DNA of 64,000 nucleotides from Hyperoodon ampullatus (lineage: Eukaryota; Chordata; Mammalia; Artiodactyla; Ziphiidae): contig CATKHW010000388.1 in NCBI GenBank assembly GCA_949752795.1, positions 1 through 64,000 on the forward strand. Reading direction: 5' to 3'. This document shows positions 47,802 to 59,943 of this stretch, piece after piece; the first letter of the stretch is position 1; each line of letters begins with the position of its first letter. The notes beneath the pieces were generated by a model. It was given only the letters and a program-made list of their open reading frames with translations. It was not told where the DNA came from and searched no databases. Both the position numbers and the translations under genes were made by a program.

Positions 47802-49540
47802 GTCCCTTTCACTGAGGAAGGTGTAGGTCTTGTCTATTCCATAGTTGGTTTTTGGAATGGTACCTGTGCTTATATCAAACTCTGTTTTTATGCATCACCC
47901 CACCTCTCCTTCCCCCTTAAGGAGGCATAAGAGTACTTTCTAAATGTGAGACACTGATCTCTTTCCTAACTCAGTTCAAGTGTAGCCATGTTTACAGGAT
48001 CTTCATAAGTGATATCTTATGATAAGTTTCTTTTTCTCTGTGACTTATATCACTTAGAATCATCGTACCTGAATCCACCCATTTTGCTGCTACTGGTCTT
48101 ATGACATTGATTTCATGGCTGAGGGATATTCCATCGTACGTAAGTACCACAATTTTTTGAACCATTTTTATATTTCCTGGGATATTTAAGGTGTACCCAA
48201 GTTGAGGTCCTTGTAAGCAGTGCAGCCCTAAATTTTGGGGTGGCTCTGTCTTATTGATTTTCAGTTTTCCCAAGGTATATTCCCTAGACTGGAAGTGCCC
48301 TTGGCTCTGTAGCTCTGTTGTTTACTTGTTTTAGGGAACACAATGAACTCCTCCAGAGAGGCAGTTGGCAATTTACATCCCGCCCATCAGCATAACAAGG
48401 CTCCCTGTTCTCCAGGGCCTGTCTTGCCTTTCTGGTTTTTACACATTTTATGGATGTCCCTTTTGACCGGTGGGAAGTGATACTTCTTTGTAGTGCAGAT
48501 TTGCATTGCCCGCTTGCTTGCTTGGCCAAAAAGGGCGTATGCGTTTTCTCCTGAATATATTCAGGAGAAAACGCATACGCCCTTTTTGGCCAAGTGCATC
48601 ATTGTCGAAGTTGTGCCCCTCTTCCTGTGCTTTAAAGGCGAATCCAACGTACCTCTTGAAATCTGTTTCCTGCTATTCTGCCTCACTTTCAAGTCCGCCT
48701 CGTTGCCTTCCCTCAACAGATTTTTGGACGATAGTTGTCCTTTATTACTCGGCCAGTTTGTGAATTGCTGTGCCCCTGAGCTCCATTTATCAACTCGTTT
48801 TTGGTGAGCTGACCGCAAGTCCAAAATTTTGGTTCAGGACCTATACTGGTTCCCGGTGGGTGGCTGAGACTTTGGTTAATTCTTCTTCCTGCCGGGAAAT
48901 TACAGTGATATGTGCCCGTCCAAATGCCTAACAGCTACTCTCTCATTGGTTCTCGCTCTTCCTTTTAATCCTCTGCCAAATTGGCAACCTGTGTGAACCA
49001 GGCGGTTAAAGGGTCTGTCTCTCCAAGTTGGGAGGTTGATAGTAAAGCAGATGGAAAGTCAAACCGGAGCACCAGGAGAGGGACTATTCGTTGAGTTTTA
49101 GAAACCTTTCGTATTCACAGTGTGTCCGTTCTCTAGGTTTCCCGTACATGTTATAGCTGTAGTAATATTCCCTTCAACCTGGAGAGTTGGGACCCATGGA
49201 ATGTGTGCCATGCAATATTTCTTTAAAGGGTCTGCATTTGCTCACCCAATCTCACCAATCCTCTCAGTCCCAAGTGTCCAGCCTTATGCCACATCCAGCT
49301 GTCGTTGTAGATAGGGTCATTCCAGGTTTCATCAGAGACCCTGAAGGAAATGTAAAGAATTTTCCAGTTGTTTTGTTTTGGTTTTGAAATTCCTTTTTAT
49401 AGTGGGTTTGAGCTGATTCTCGCTGCCATGTTTATGCCAGTCTAGACACACATGATTCCCTTACGGAGACATATCAATACATAGGTTTTAAGATTCTTAC
49501 TAGTGAGATATATTCCTCTGCGGGAAATATGGTGTTTTGA
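47802..49540. repeat. Satellite monomer M27 (twin of M19)
   Basis: The palindrome at 48521-48594 is perfect. It differs from M19 at isolated sites, for example AAAGGCGAATCC near 48644 versus AAAGGTGAATCC, and TTTAAAGGGTCTGC near 49222 versus TTTAAATGGTC. Confidence 0.95.
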
Positions 49541-51279
49541 GTCCCTTTCACAGAGGAAGGTGTAGGTCTTGTCTATTCTATAGTTGGTTTTTGGAACGGT
49601 ACCTGTGCTTATATCAAACTCTGTTTTTATGCATCACCTCACCTCTCCTTCCCCCTTAAGCAGGCATAAGAGTGTTTTCTAAATGTGAGACACTGTTCTC
49701 TTTCCTAACTCAGTTCAAGTGTAGCCATGTTTACAGGATCTTCATAAGTGATATCTTATGATAAGTTTCTTTTTCTGTGTGACTTATTTTACTTAGAATC
49801 ATCGTACCTGAATCCACCCATTTTGCTGCTACTGGTCTTATGACATTGATTTCATGGCTGAGGGATATTCCATCGTACATAAGTACCACCATTTTTTGAA
49901 GCATTTTTATATTTCCTGGGATATTTAAGGTGTACCCAAGTTGAGGTCCTTGTAAGCAGTGCAGCCCTAAATCTTGGGGTGGCTGTGTCTTTTTGATTTT
50001 CAGTTTTCCCAAGGTATATTCCCTAGACTGGATGTGCCCTTGGCTCTGTAGCTCTGTTGTTTACTTGTTTTAGGGAACACAATGCACTCCTCCAGAGAGG
50101 CAGTTGGCAATTTACATCCCGCCCATCAGCATAACAAGGCTCCCTGTTCTCCAGGGCCTGTCTTGCCTTTCTGGTTTTTACACATTTTGTGGATGTCCCT
50201 TTTGACCGGTGGGAAGTGATACTTCTTTGTAATGCAGATTTGCATTGCCCGCTTGCTTGCTTGGCCAAAAAGGGCGTATGCGTTTTCTCCTGAATATATT
50301 CAGGAGAAAACGCATACGCCCTTTTTGGCCAAGTGCATCATTGTCGAAGTTGTGCCCCTCTTCCTGTGCTTTAAAGGCGATTCCAACGTACCTCTTGAAA
50401 TCTGTTTCCTGCTATTCTGCCTCGCTTTCAAGTCCGCCTCGTTGCCTTCCCTCAACAGATTTTTGGACGATAGTTGTCCTTTATTACTCGGCCAGTTTGT
50501 GAATTGCTGTGCCCCTGAGCTCCATTTTTCAACTCGTTTTAGGTGAGCTGACCGCAAGTCCAAAATTTTGGTTCAGGACCTATTCTGGTTCCCAGTGGGT
50601 GGCTGAGATTTTGGTTAATTCTGCTTCCTGCTGGGAAATTACAGTGATATGTGCCCGTCCAAATGCCTAACAGCTACTGTCTCATTGGTTCTCCCTCTTC
50701 CCTTACATCCTCTGCCTAATTGGCAACCTGTGCGAACCAGGAGGTTAAAGGGGCTGTCTCTCCAAGTTGGGAGGTTGATAGTAAAGCAGATGGAAAGTCA
50801 AACCGGAGCACCAGGAGAGGGACTATTCGTTGAGTTTTAGAAACCTTTCGTATTCACAGTGTGTCCGTTCTCTAGGTTTCCCGTACATGTTATAACTGTA
50901 GTAATATTCCCTTCAACCTGGAGAGTTGGGACCCATGGAATGGGTGCCATGCATTATTGCTTTAAAGGGTCTGCAATTGCTCACCCAATCTCACCAATCC
51001 TCTCAGTCCCAAGTGTCCAGCCTTATGCCACATCCAGCTGTCGTTGTAGATAGGGTCATTCCAGGTTTCATCAGAGATTCTGAAGGAATTGTAAAGAATT
51101 TCCCAGTTTTTTTGTTTTGTTTTTGAAATTCCTTTTTATAGTGGGTTTGAGCTGATTCTCGCTGCGATGTTTATGCCAGTCTAGACACACTTGATTCCCT
51201 TACGGAGACATATCAATACATAGGTTTTAAGATTCTTACTAGTCAGATATGTTCCTCTGCGGGAAATATGATGTTTTGA
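49541..51279. repeat. Satellite monomer M28 (twin of M20, with converted patch)
   Basis: The palindrome at 50260-50333 is perfect. Within 50632-50804 it departs from M20 at eight sites; the first four take the state found in M21/M29. Outside the patch it follows M20. Confidence 0.95.
50632..50804. other. Probable gene-conversion tract in M28
   Basis: Relative to its C-block twin, eight substitutions occur in 173 bp: 50632, 50679, 50705, 50717, 50769, 50790, 50804 and nearby. The first four match the minority states of M21/M29 one monomer away. The last ones restore majority states. The flanking kilobases are nearly identical to the twin. Confidence 0.7.
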
Positions 51280-53017
51280 GTCCCTTTCCCTGAGGAAGGC
51301 GTAGGTCTTGTCTATTCCATAGTTGGTTTTTGGAACGGTACCTGTGCTTATATCAAACTCTGGTTTTATGCATCACCCCACCTCTCTTCCCCCTTAAGCA
51401 GGCATAAGAGTGTTTTCTAAATGTGAGACACTGTTCTCTTTCCTAACTCAGTTCAAGTGTAGCCATGTTTACAGGATCTTCATAAGTGATATCTTATGAT
51501 AAGTTTCTTTTTCTGTGTGACTTATTTCACTTAGAATCATCGTACCTGAATCCACCCATTTTACTGCTACTGGTCTTATGTCACTGATTTCATGGCTGAG
51601 GTATATTCCATCGTACGTAAGTACCACAATTTTTTGAACCATTTTTATATTTCCTGGGATATTTAAGGTGTACCCAAGTTGAGGTCCTTGTAAGCAGTGC
51701 AGCCCTAAATTTTGGGGTGGCTCTGTCTTATTGATTTTCAGTTTTCCCAAGGTATATTCCCTAGACTGGAAGTGCCCTTGGCTCTGTAGCTCTGTTGTTT
51801 ACTTGTTTTAGGGAACACAATGCACTGCTCCAGAGAGGGAGTTGGCAATTTACATCCCGCCCATCAGCATAACAAGGCTCCCTGTTCTCCAGGGCCTGTC
51901 TTGCCTTTCTGGTTTTTACACATTTTGTGGATGTCCCTTTTGACCGGTGGGAAGTGATACTTCTTTGTAGTGCAGATTTGCATTGCCCGCTTGCTTGCTT
52001 GGCCAAAAAGGGCGTATGCGTTTTCTCCTGAATATATTCAGGAGAAAACGCATACGCCCTTTTTGGCCAAGTGCATCATTGTCGAAGTTGTGCCCCTCTT
52101 CCTGTGCTTTAAAGGCGATTCCAACGTACCTCTTGAAATCTGTTTCCTGCTATTCTGCCTCGCTTTCAAGTCCGCCTCGTTGCCTTCCCTCAACAGATTT
52201 TTGGACGATAGTTGTCCTTTATTACTCGGCCAGTTTGTGAATTGCTGTGCCCCTGAGCTCCATTTTTCAACTCGTTTTTGGTGAGCTGACCGCAAGTCCA
52301 AAATTTTGGTTCAGGACCTATGCTGGTTCCCGGTGGGTGGCTGAGACTTTGGTTAATTCTTCTTCCTGCTGGGAAATTACAGTGATATGTGCCCGTCCAA
52401 ATGCCTAACAGCTACTGTCTCATTGGTTCTCCCTCTTCCCTTACATCCTCTTCCTAATTGGCAACCTGTGCGAACCAGGAGGTTAAAGGGGCTGTCTCTC
52501 CAAGTTGGGAGGTTGATAGTAAAGCAGGTGGAAAGTCAAACCGGAGCACCAGGAGAGGGAATATTCGTTGACTTTTAGAAACCTTTCGTATTCACAGTGT
52601 GTCCGTTCTCTAGGTTTCCCGTACATGTTATAACTGTAGTAATATTCCCTTCAACCTGGAGAGTTGGGACCCATGGAATGGGTGCCATGCATTATTGCTT
52701 TAAAGGTTCTGCATTTGCTCACCCAATCTCACCAATCCCCTCAGTCCCAAGTGTCCAGCCTTATGCCATATCCAGCTGTCGTTGTAGATAGGGTCATTCC
52801 AGGTTTCATCATTGACCCTGAAGGAATTGTAAAGAATTTCCCAGTTTTTTTGTTTTGTTTTTGAAAGTCCTTTTTATAGTGGGTTTGAGCTGATTCTCTC
52901 TGCCATGTTTATGCCAGTCTAGACACACTTGATTCCCTTACAGAGACATATCAATACATAGGTTTGAATATTCTTAGTAGTCAGATATATTCCTCTGCGG
53001 GAAATATGGTGTTTTGA
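51280..53017. repeat. Satellite monomer M29 (twin of M21)
   Basis: The palindrome at 51998-52071 is perfect. It shares CTACTGTCTC and CCTTACATCC with M21 and is a plausible donor for the patch in M28. CCTTTCCCTGAGG near 51283 is private. Confidence 0.95.
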
Positions 53018-54756
53018 GTCCCTTTCACTGAGGAAGGTGTAGGTCTTGTCTATTCCATAGTTGGTTTTTGGAACGGTACCTCTGCTTATATCAAACTCTG
53101 GTTTTATGCATCACCCCACCTCTCCTTCCCCCTTAAGCAGGCATAAGAGTGTTTTCTAAATGTGAGACATTGTTCTCTTTCCTAACTCAGTTCAAGTGTA
53201 GCCATGTTTACAGAATCTTCATAAGTGATATCTTATGATAAGTTTCTTTTTCTCTGTGACTTATTTCACTTAAAATCTTCGGACCTGAACCCACCCATTT
53301 TGCTGCTACTGGTCTTATGATATTGATTTCATGGCTGAGGGATATTCCATCGTACGTAAGTACTACAATTTTTTGAACCATTTTTATATTTCCTGGGATA
53401 TTTAAGGTGTACCCAAGTTGAGGTCCTTGTAAGCAGTGCAGCCCTAAATTTTGGGGTGGCTCTCTCTTATTAATCTTCAGTTTTCCCAAGGTATATTCCC
53501 TAGACTGGAAGTGCCCTTGGCTCTGTAGCTCTGTTGTTTACTTGTTTTAGGGAACACAATGCACTCCTCCAGAGAGACAGTTGGCAATTAACATCCCGCC
53601 CATCAGCATAACAAGGCTCCCTGTTCTCCAGGGCCTGTCTTGCCTTTCTGGTTTTTACACATTTTGTGGATGTCCCTTTTGACCGGAGGGAAGTGATACT
53701 TCTTTGTAGTGCAGATTTGCATTGCCCGCTTGCTTGCTTGGCCAAAAAGGGCGTATGCGTTTTCTCCTGAATATATTCAGGAGAAAACGCATACGCCCTT
53801 TTTGGCCAAGTGCATCATTGTCGAAGTTGTGCCCCTCTTCCTGTGCTTTAAAGGCGATTCCAGCGTACCTCTTGAAATCTGTTTCCTGCTACTATGCCTC
53901 GCTTTCAAGTCCGCCTCTTTGCCTTACCTCAACAGATTTTTGGACGATAGTTGTCCTTTATTACTCGGCCAGTTTGTGAATTGCTGTGCCCCTGAGCTCC
54001 ATTTTTCAACTCGTTTTTGGTGAGCTGACCGCAAGTCCAAAATTTTGGTTCAGGACCTATGCTGGTTCCCGGTGGGGGGCTGAGACTTTGGTTAATTCTT
54101 CTTCCTGCTGGGAAATTACAGTGATATGTGCCCGTCCAAATGTCTAACAGCTACTCTCTCATTGGTTCTCCCTCTTCCCTTTCATCCTCTGCCAAATTGG
54201 TAACCTGTGCGAACCAGGAGGTTAAAGGGGCTGTCTCTCCAAGTTGGGAGGTTGATAGTAAAGCAGGTGGAAAGTCAAACCGGAGCACCAGGAGAGGGAC
54301 TATTCGTTGAGTTTTAGAAACCTTTCGTATTCACAGTGTGTCCGTTCTCTAGGTTTCCCGTACATGTTATAACTGTAGTAATATTCCCTTCAACCTCGAA
54401 AGTTGGGACCCATGGAATGGGTGCCATGCATTATTGCATTAAAGGGTCTGCATTTGCTCACCCAATCTCACCAATCCCCTCAGTCCCAAGTGTCCAGCCT
54501 TATGCCATATCCAGCTCTCGTTGTAGATAGGGTCATTCCAGGTTTCATCATTGACCCTGAAGGAATTGTAAAGAATTTACCAGTTTTTTTGTTTTGTTTT
54601 TGAAATTCCTTTTTATAGTGGGTTTGAGCTGATTCTCGCTGCCATGTTTATGCCAGTCTAGACACACTTGATTCCCTTACAGAGACATATCAATACATAG
54701 GTTTTAAGATTCTTAGTAGTCAGATATATTCCTCTGTGGGAAATATGGTGTTTTGA
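53018..54756. repeat. Satellite monomer M30 (twin of M22)
   Basis: The palindrome at 53737-53810 is perfect. It carries GACCGGAGGG and CTACTATGCC like M22. TTGGTAACCTGTGC near 54198 and CCCTTCAACCTCG near 54386 differ from M22. Confidence 0.95.
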
Positions 54757-56467
54757 GTCCCTTTCACTGAGGAAGGTGTAGGTCTTGTCTATTCCATAGT
54801 TGTTTTTTGGAACGATACCTGTGCTTATATCAAACTCTGGTTTTATGCATCACCCCACCTCTCCTTCCCCCTTAAGCAGGCATAAGAGTGTTTTCTAAAT
54901 GTGAGACACTGTTCTCTTTCCTAACTCAGTTCAAGTGTAGCCATGTTTACAGGATCTTCATAAGTGATATCTTATGATAAGTTTCTTTTTCTCTGTGACT
55001 TATTTCACTTAGAATCATCGTACCTGAATCCACCCATTTTGCTGCTACTGGTCTTATGACATTGATTTCATGGCTGAGGGATATTCCATCGTACGTAAGT
55101 ACCACAATATTTTGAACCATTTTTATATTTCCTGGGATATTTATGGTGTACCCAAGTTGAGGTCCTTGTAAGCAGTGCAGCCCTAAATTTTGTGGTGGCT
55201 GTGTCTTTTTGATTTTCAGTTTTCCCAAGGTATATTCCCTAGACTGGAAGTGCCCTTGGCTCTGTAGCTCTGTTGTTTACTTGTTTTAGGGAACACAATG
55301 CACTCCTCCAGAGAGGCAGTTGGCAATTTACATCCCGCCCATCAGCATAACAAGGCTCCCTGTTCTCCAGGGCCTGTCTTGCCTTTCCGGTTTTTACACA
55401 TTTTGTGGATGTCCCTTTTGACCGGTGGGAAGTGATACTTCTTTGTAGTGCAGATTTGCATTGCCCGCTTGCTTGCTTGGCCAAAAAGGGCGTATGCGTT
55501 TTCTCCTGAATATATTCAGGAGAAAACGCATACGCCACATTTGGCCAAGTTCATCATTGTCGAAGTTGTGCCGCTCTTCCTGTGCTTTAAAGGCGATTCC
55601 AATGTACCTCTTGAAATCTGTTTCCTGCTATTCTGCCTCGCTTTCAAGTCCACCTCGTTGCCTTCCCTCAACAGATTTTTGGATGATAGTTGTCCTTTAT
55701 TACTCGGCCAGTTTGTGAACTCGTTTTAGGTGAGCTGACCGCTAGTCCAAAATTTCGGTTCAGGACCTATACTGGTTCCCGGTGGGGGGCTGAGACTTTG
55801 GTTAATTCTTCTTCCTGCCGGGAAATTACAGTGATATGTGCCCGTCCAAATGCCTAACAGCTACTCTCTCATTGGTTCTCTCTCTTCCCTTTCATCCTCT
55901 GCCAAATTGGCAACCTGTGCGAACCAGGAGGTTAAAGGGGCTGTCTCTCCAAGTTGGGAGGTTGATAGTAAAGCAGATGGAAAGTCAAACCCGAGCACCA
56001 GGAGAGGGACTATTCGTTGAGTTTTAGAAACCTTTCGTATTCACAGTGTGTCCGTTCTCTAGGTTTCCCGTACATGTTATATCTGTAGTAATATTCCCTT
56101 CAACCTGGAGAGTTGGGACCCATGGAATGTGTGCCATGCATTATTGCTTTAAAGGGTCTGCATTTGCTCACCCAATCTCACCAATCCTCTCAGTCCCAAG
56201 TGTCCAGCCTTATGCCACATCCAGCTGTCATTGTAGATAGGGTCATTCCAGGGATCATCAGAGACCCTGAAGGAATTGTAAAGAATTTCCCAGTTTTTTT
56301 TGTTTTATTTTTGAAATTCCTTTTTATAGTGGGTTTGAGCTGATTCTCGCTGCCATGTTTATGCCAGTCTAGACACACTTGATTCCCTTACGGAGACATA
56401 TCAATACATAGGTTTTAAGATTCTTACTAGTCAGATATATTCCTCTGCGGAAAATATGGGGTTTTGA
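54757..56467. repeat. Satellite monomer M31, short form (twin of M23)
   Basis: This monomer is 1,711 bp long and carries the identical 29-bp deletion, here at about 55719, plus the same damaged right palindrome arm (55476-55549). This identity by descent anchors the 13,883-bp period. Confidence 0.95.
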
Positions 56468-58204
56468 GTCCCTTTCACTGAGGAAGGTGTAGGTCTTGTC
56501 TATTCCATAGTTGGTTTTTGGAATGGTACCTGTGCTTATATGAAACTCTGGTTTTATGCATCACCCCACCTCTCCTTCCCCCTTAAGCAGGCATAAGACT
56601 GTTTTCTAAATGTGAGACACTGTTCTCTTTCCTAACTCAGTTCAAGTTTAGCCATGTTTACAGGATCTTCATAAGTGATATCTTATGATAAGTTTCTTTT
56701 TCTCTGTGACTTATTTCACTTAGAATCATCGTACCTGAATCCACCCATTTTGCTGCTACTGTTCTTATGACATTGATTTCATGGCTGAGGGATATTCCAT
56801 CGTACGTAAGTACCACAATTTTTTGAACCATTTTTATATTTCCTGGGCTATTTAAGGTGTACCCAAGTTGAGGTCCTTGTAAGCAGTGCAGCCCTAAATT
56901 TGGGGTGGCTCTGTCTTATTGATTTTCAGTTTTCCCAAGGTATATTGCCTAGACTGGAAGTGCCCTTGGCTCTGTAGCTCTGTTCTTTACTTGTTTTAGG
57001 GAACACAATGTACTCCTCCAGAGAGGCAGTTGGCAATTTACATCCCGCCCATCAGCATAACAAGGCTCCCTGTTCTCCAGGGCCTGTCTTGCCTTTCTGG
57101 TTTTTACACATTTTGTGGATGTCCCTTTTGACCGGTGGGAAGCGATACTTCTTTATAGTGCAGATTTGCATTGCCCGCTTGCTTGCTTGGCCAAAAAGGG
57201 CATATGCGTTTTCTCCTGAATATATTCAGGAGAAAACGCATACGCCCTTTTTGGCCAAGTGCATCATTGTCGAAGTTGTGCCTCTTTTCCTGTGCTTTAA
57301 AGGTGATTCCAACGTACCTCTTGAAATCTGTTTCCTGCTATTCTGCCTCGCTTTCAAGTCCGCCTCGTTGCCTTCCCTCAACAGATTTTTGGACGATAGT
57401 TGTCCTTTATTACTTGGCCAGTTTGTGAATTGCTGTGCCCCTGAGCTCCATTTTTCAACTCGTTTTTGGTGAGCGGACCGCAAGTCCAAAATTTTGGTTC
57501 AGGACATATGCTGGTTCCCGGTGTGTGGCTGAGACTTTGGTTAATTCTTCTTCCTGCTGGGAAATTACAGTGATATGTGCCCGTCCAAATGCCTAACAGC
57601 TACTCTCTCATTGGTTCTCCCTCTTCCCTTTCATCCTCTGCCTAATTGGCAACCTGTGCGAACCAGGAGGTTAAAGGGGCTGTCTCTCCAAGTTGGGAGG
57701 TTGATAGTAAAGAAGGTGGAAAGTCAAACCGGAGCACCAGGAGAGGGACTATTCGTTGAGTTTTAGAAACCTTTCGTATTCACAGTGTCTCCGTTCTCTA
57801 GGTTTCCCGTACATGTTAAAACTGTAGTAATATTCCCTTCAACCTGGAGAGTTGGGACCCATGGAATGGGTGCCATGCATTATTGTTTAAAGGGTCTGCA
57901 TTTGCTCACCCAATCTCACCACTCCCCTCAGTCCCAAGTGTCCAGCCTTATGCCATATCCAGCTCTCGTTGTAGATAGGGTCATTCCAGGTTTCATCATT
58001 GACCCTGAAGGAATTGTAAAGAATTTCCCAGTTTTTTTGTTTTGTTTTTGAAATTCCTTTTTATAGTGGGTTTGAGCTGATTCTCGGTGCCATGTTTATG
58101 CCAGTCTAGACACACTTGATTCCCTTACGGAGACATATCAATACATAGGTTTTAAGATTCTTACTAGTCGGATATATTCCTCTGCGGGAAATATGGTGTT
58201 TTGA
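56468..58204. repeat. Satellite monomer M32, contains right end of block D
   Basis: The left part matches M24; the match ends at 57156-57202. The palindrome at 57186-57259 has one unpaired base (GGGCATATG). The right part (TGCCTCTTTTCC, AAAGGTGATTCC, TTACTTGGCC) resembles M35 at an offset of about 5,215 bp. Confidence 0.95.
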
Positions 58205-59943
58205 GTCCCTTTCACTGAGGAAGGTGTAGGTCTTGTCTATTCCATAGTTGGTTTCTGGAACGGTACCTGTGCTTATATCAAACTCTGGTTTTATGCATCA
58301 CCCCACCTCTCCTTCCCCCTTAAGCAGGTATAAGAGTGTTTTCTAAATGTGAGACACTGTTCTCTTTCCTAACTCAGTTCAAGTTTAGCCATGTTTACAG
58401 GATCTTCATAAGTGATATCTTATGATAAGTTTCTTTTTCTGTGTGACTTATTTCACTTAGAATCATCGTACCTGAATCCACCCATTTTGCTGCTACTGTT
58501 CTTATGACATTGATTTCATGGCTGAGGGATATTCCATCGTACGTATGTACCACAATTTTTTGAACCATTTTTATATTTCCTGGGATATTTAAGGTGTACC
58601 CAAGTTGAGGTCCTTGTAAGCAGTGCAGCCCTAAATTTTGGGGTGGCTCTGTCTTATTGCTTTTCAGTTTTCCCAAAGTATATTCCCTAGACTGGAAGTG
58701 CCCTTGGCTCTGTAGCTCTGTTCTTTACTTGTTTTAGGGAACACAATGTACTCCTCCAGAGAGGCAGTTGGCAATTTACATCCCGCCCATCAGCATAACA
58801 AGGCTCCCTGTTCTCCAGGGCCTGTCTTGCCTTTCTGGTTTTTACACATTTTGTGGATGTCCCTTTTGACCGGTGGGAAGTGATACTTCTTTGTAGTGCA
58901 GATTTGCATTGCCCGCTTCCTTGCTTGGCCAAAAAGGTTGTATGCGTTTTCTCCTGAATATATTCAGGAGAAAACGCATACGCCCTTTTTGGCCAAGTGC
59001 ATCATTGTCGAAGTTGTGCCCCTCTTCCTGTGCTTTAAAGGCGATTCCAGCGTACCTCTTGAAATCTGTTTCCTGCTATTCTGCCTCACTTTCAATTCCC
59101 CCTCTTTGCCTTCCCTCAACAGATTTTTGGACGATAGTTGTCCTTTATTACTCTGCCAGTTTGTGAATTGCTGTGCCCCTGAGCTCCATTTTTCAACTCG
59201 TTTTAGGTGAGCTGACCGCAAGTCCAAAATTTTGGTTCAGGACCTATACTGGTTCCCGGTGGGTGGCAGAGACTTTGGTTAATTTTTCTTCCTGCCGGGA
59301 AATTACAGTGATATGTGCCCGTCCAAATGCCTAACAGCTACTCTCTCATTGGTTCTCCCTCTTCCCTTTCATCCTCTGCCAAATTGGCAACCTGTGCGAA
59401 CCAGGAGGTTAAAGGGGCTGTCTCTCCAAGTTGGGAGGTTGATAGTAAAGCAGATGGAAAGTCAAACCGGAGCACCACGAGAGAGACTATTCGTTGAGTT
59501 TTAGAAACCTTTCGTATTCACAGTGTGTCCGTTCTCTAGGTTTCCCGTACATGTTATAACTGTAGTAATATTCCCTTCAACCTGGAGAGTTGGGACCCAT
59601 GGAATGGGTGCCATGTATTATTGCTTTAAAGGGTCTGCATTTGTTCACCCAATCTCACCAATCCTCTCAGTCCAAAGTGTCCAGCCTTATGCCACATCCA
59701 GCTGTCATTTTAGATAGGGTCATTCCAGGTTTCATCAGAGACGCTGAAGGAATTGTAAAGAATTTCCCAGTTGTTTTGTTTTGTTTTTGAAATTCCTTTT
59801 TATAGTGGGTTTGAGCTGATTCTCGGTGCCATGTTTATGCCAGTCTACACACACTTGATTCCCTTACGGAGACATATCAATACATAGGTTTTAAGATTCC
59901 TACTAGTCAGATATATTCCTCTGCGGGAAATATGGGGTTTTGA
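58205..59943. repeat. Satellite monomer M33
   Basis: The palindrome at 58924-58997 has two unpaired bases (AAGGTTGTATG). CAAGTTTAGCC near 58380 and CTACTGTTCTTATG near 58494 are shared with M24 and M32. It has no near-identical twin here. Confidence 0.95.

Larger units (their letters stand above)
43298..57180. repeat. Higher-order repeat block D (8 monomers, 13,883 bp)
   Basis: This is the second copy of block C. The C/D junction lies between 43273 and 43319 and the right end between 57156 and 57202. Most of it matches C with only rare substitutions (for example 35365 versus 49226 region, and the M22/M30 TCATCAACC/CTTCAACC variant). A dense cluster of differences at 50632-50804 is the exception. 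Confidence 0.9.
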
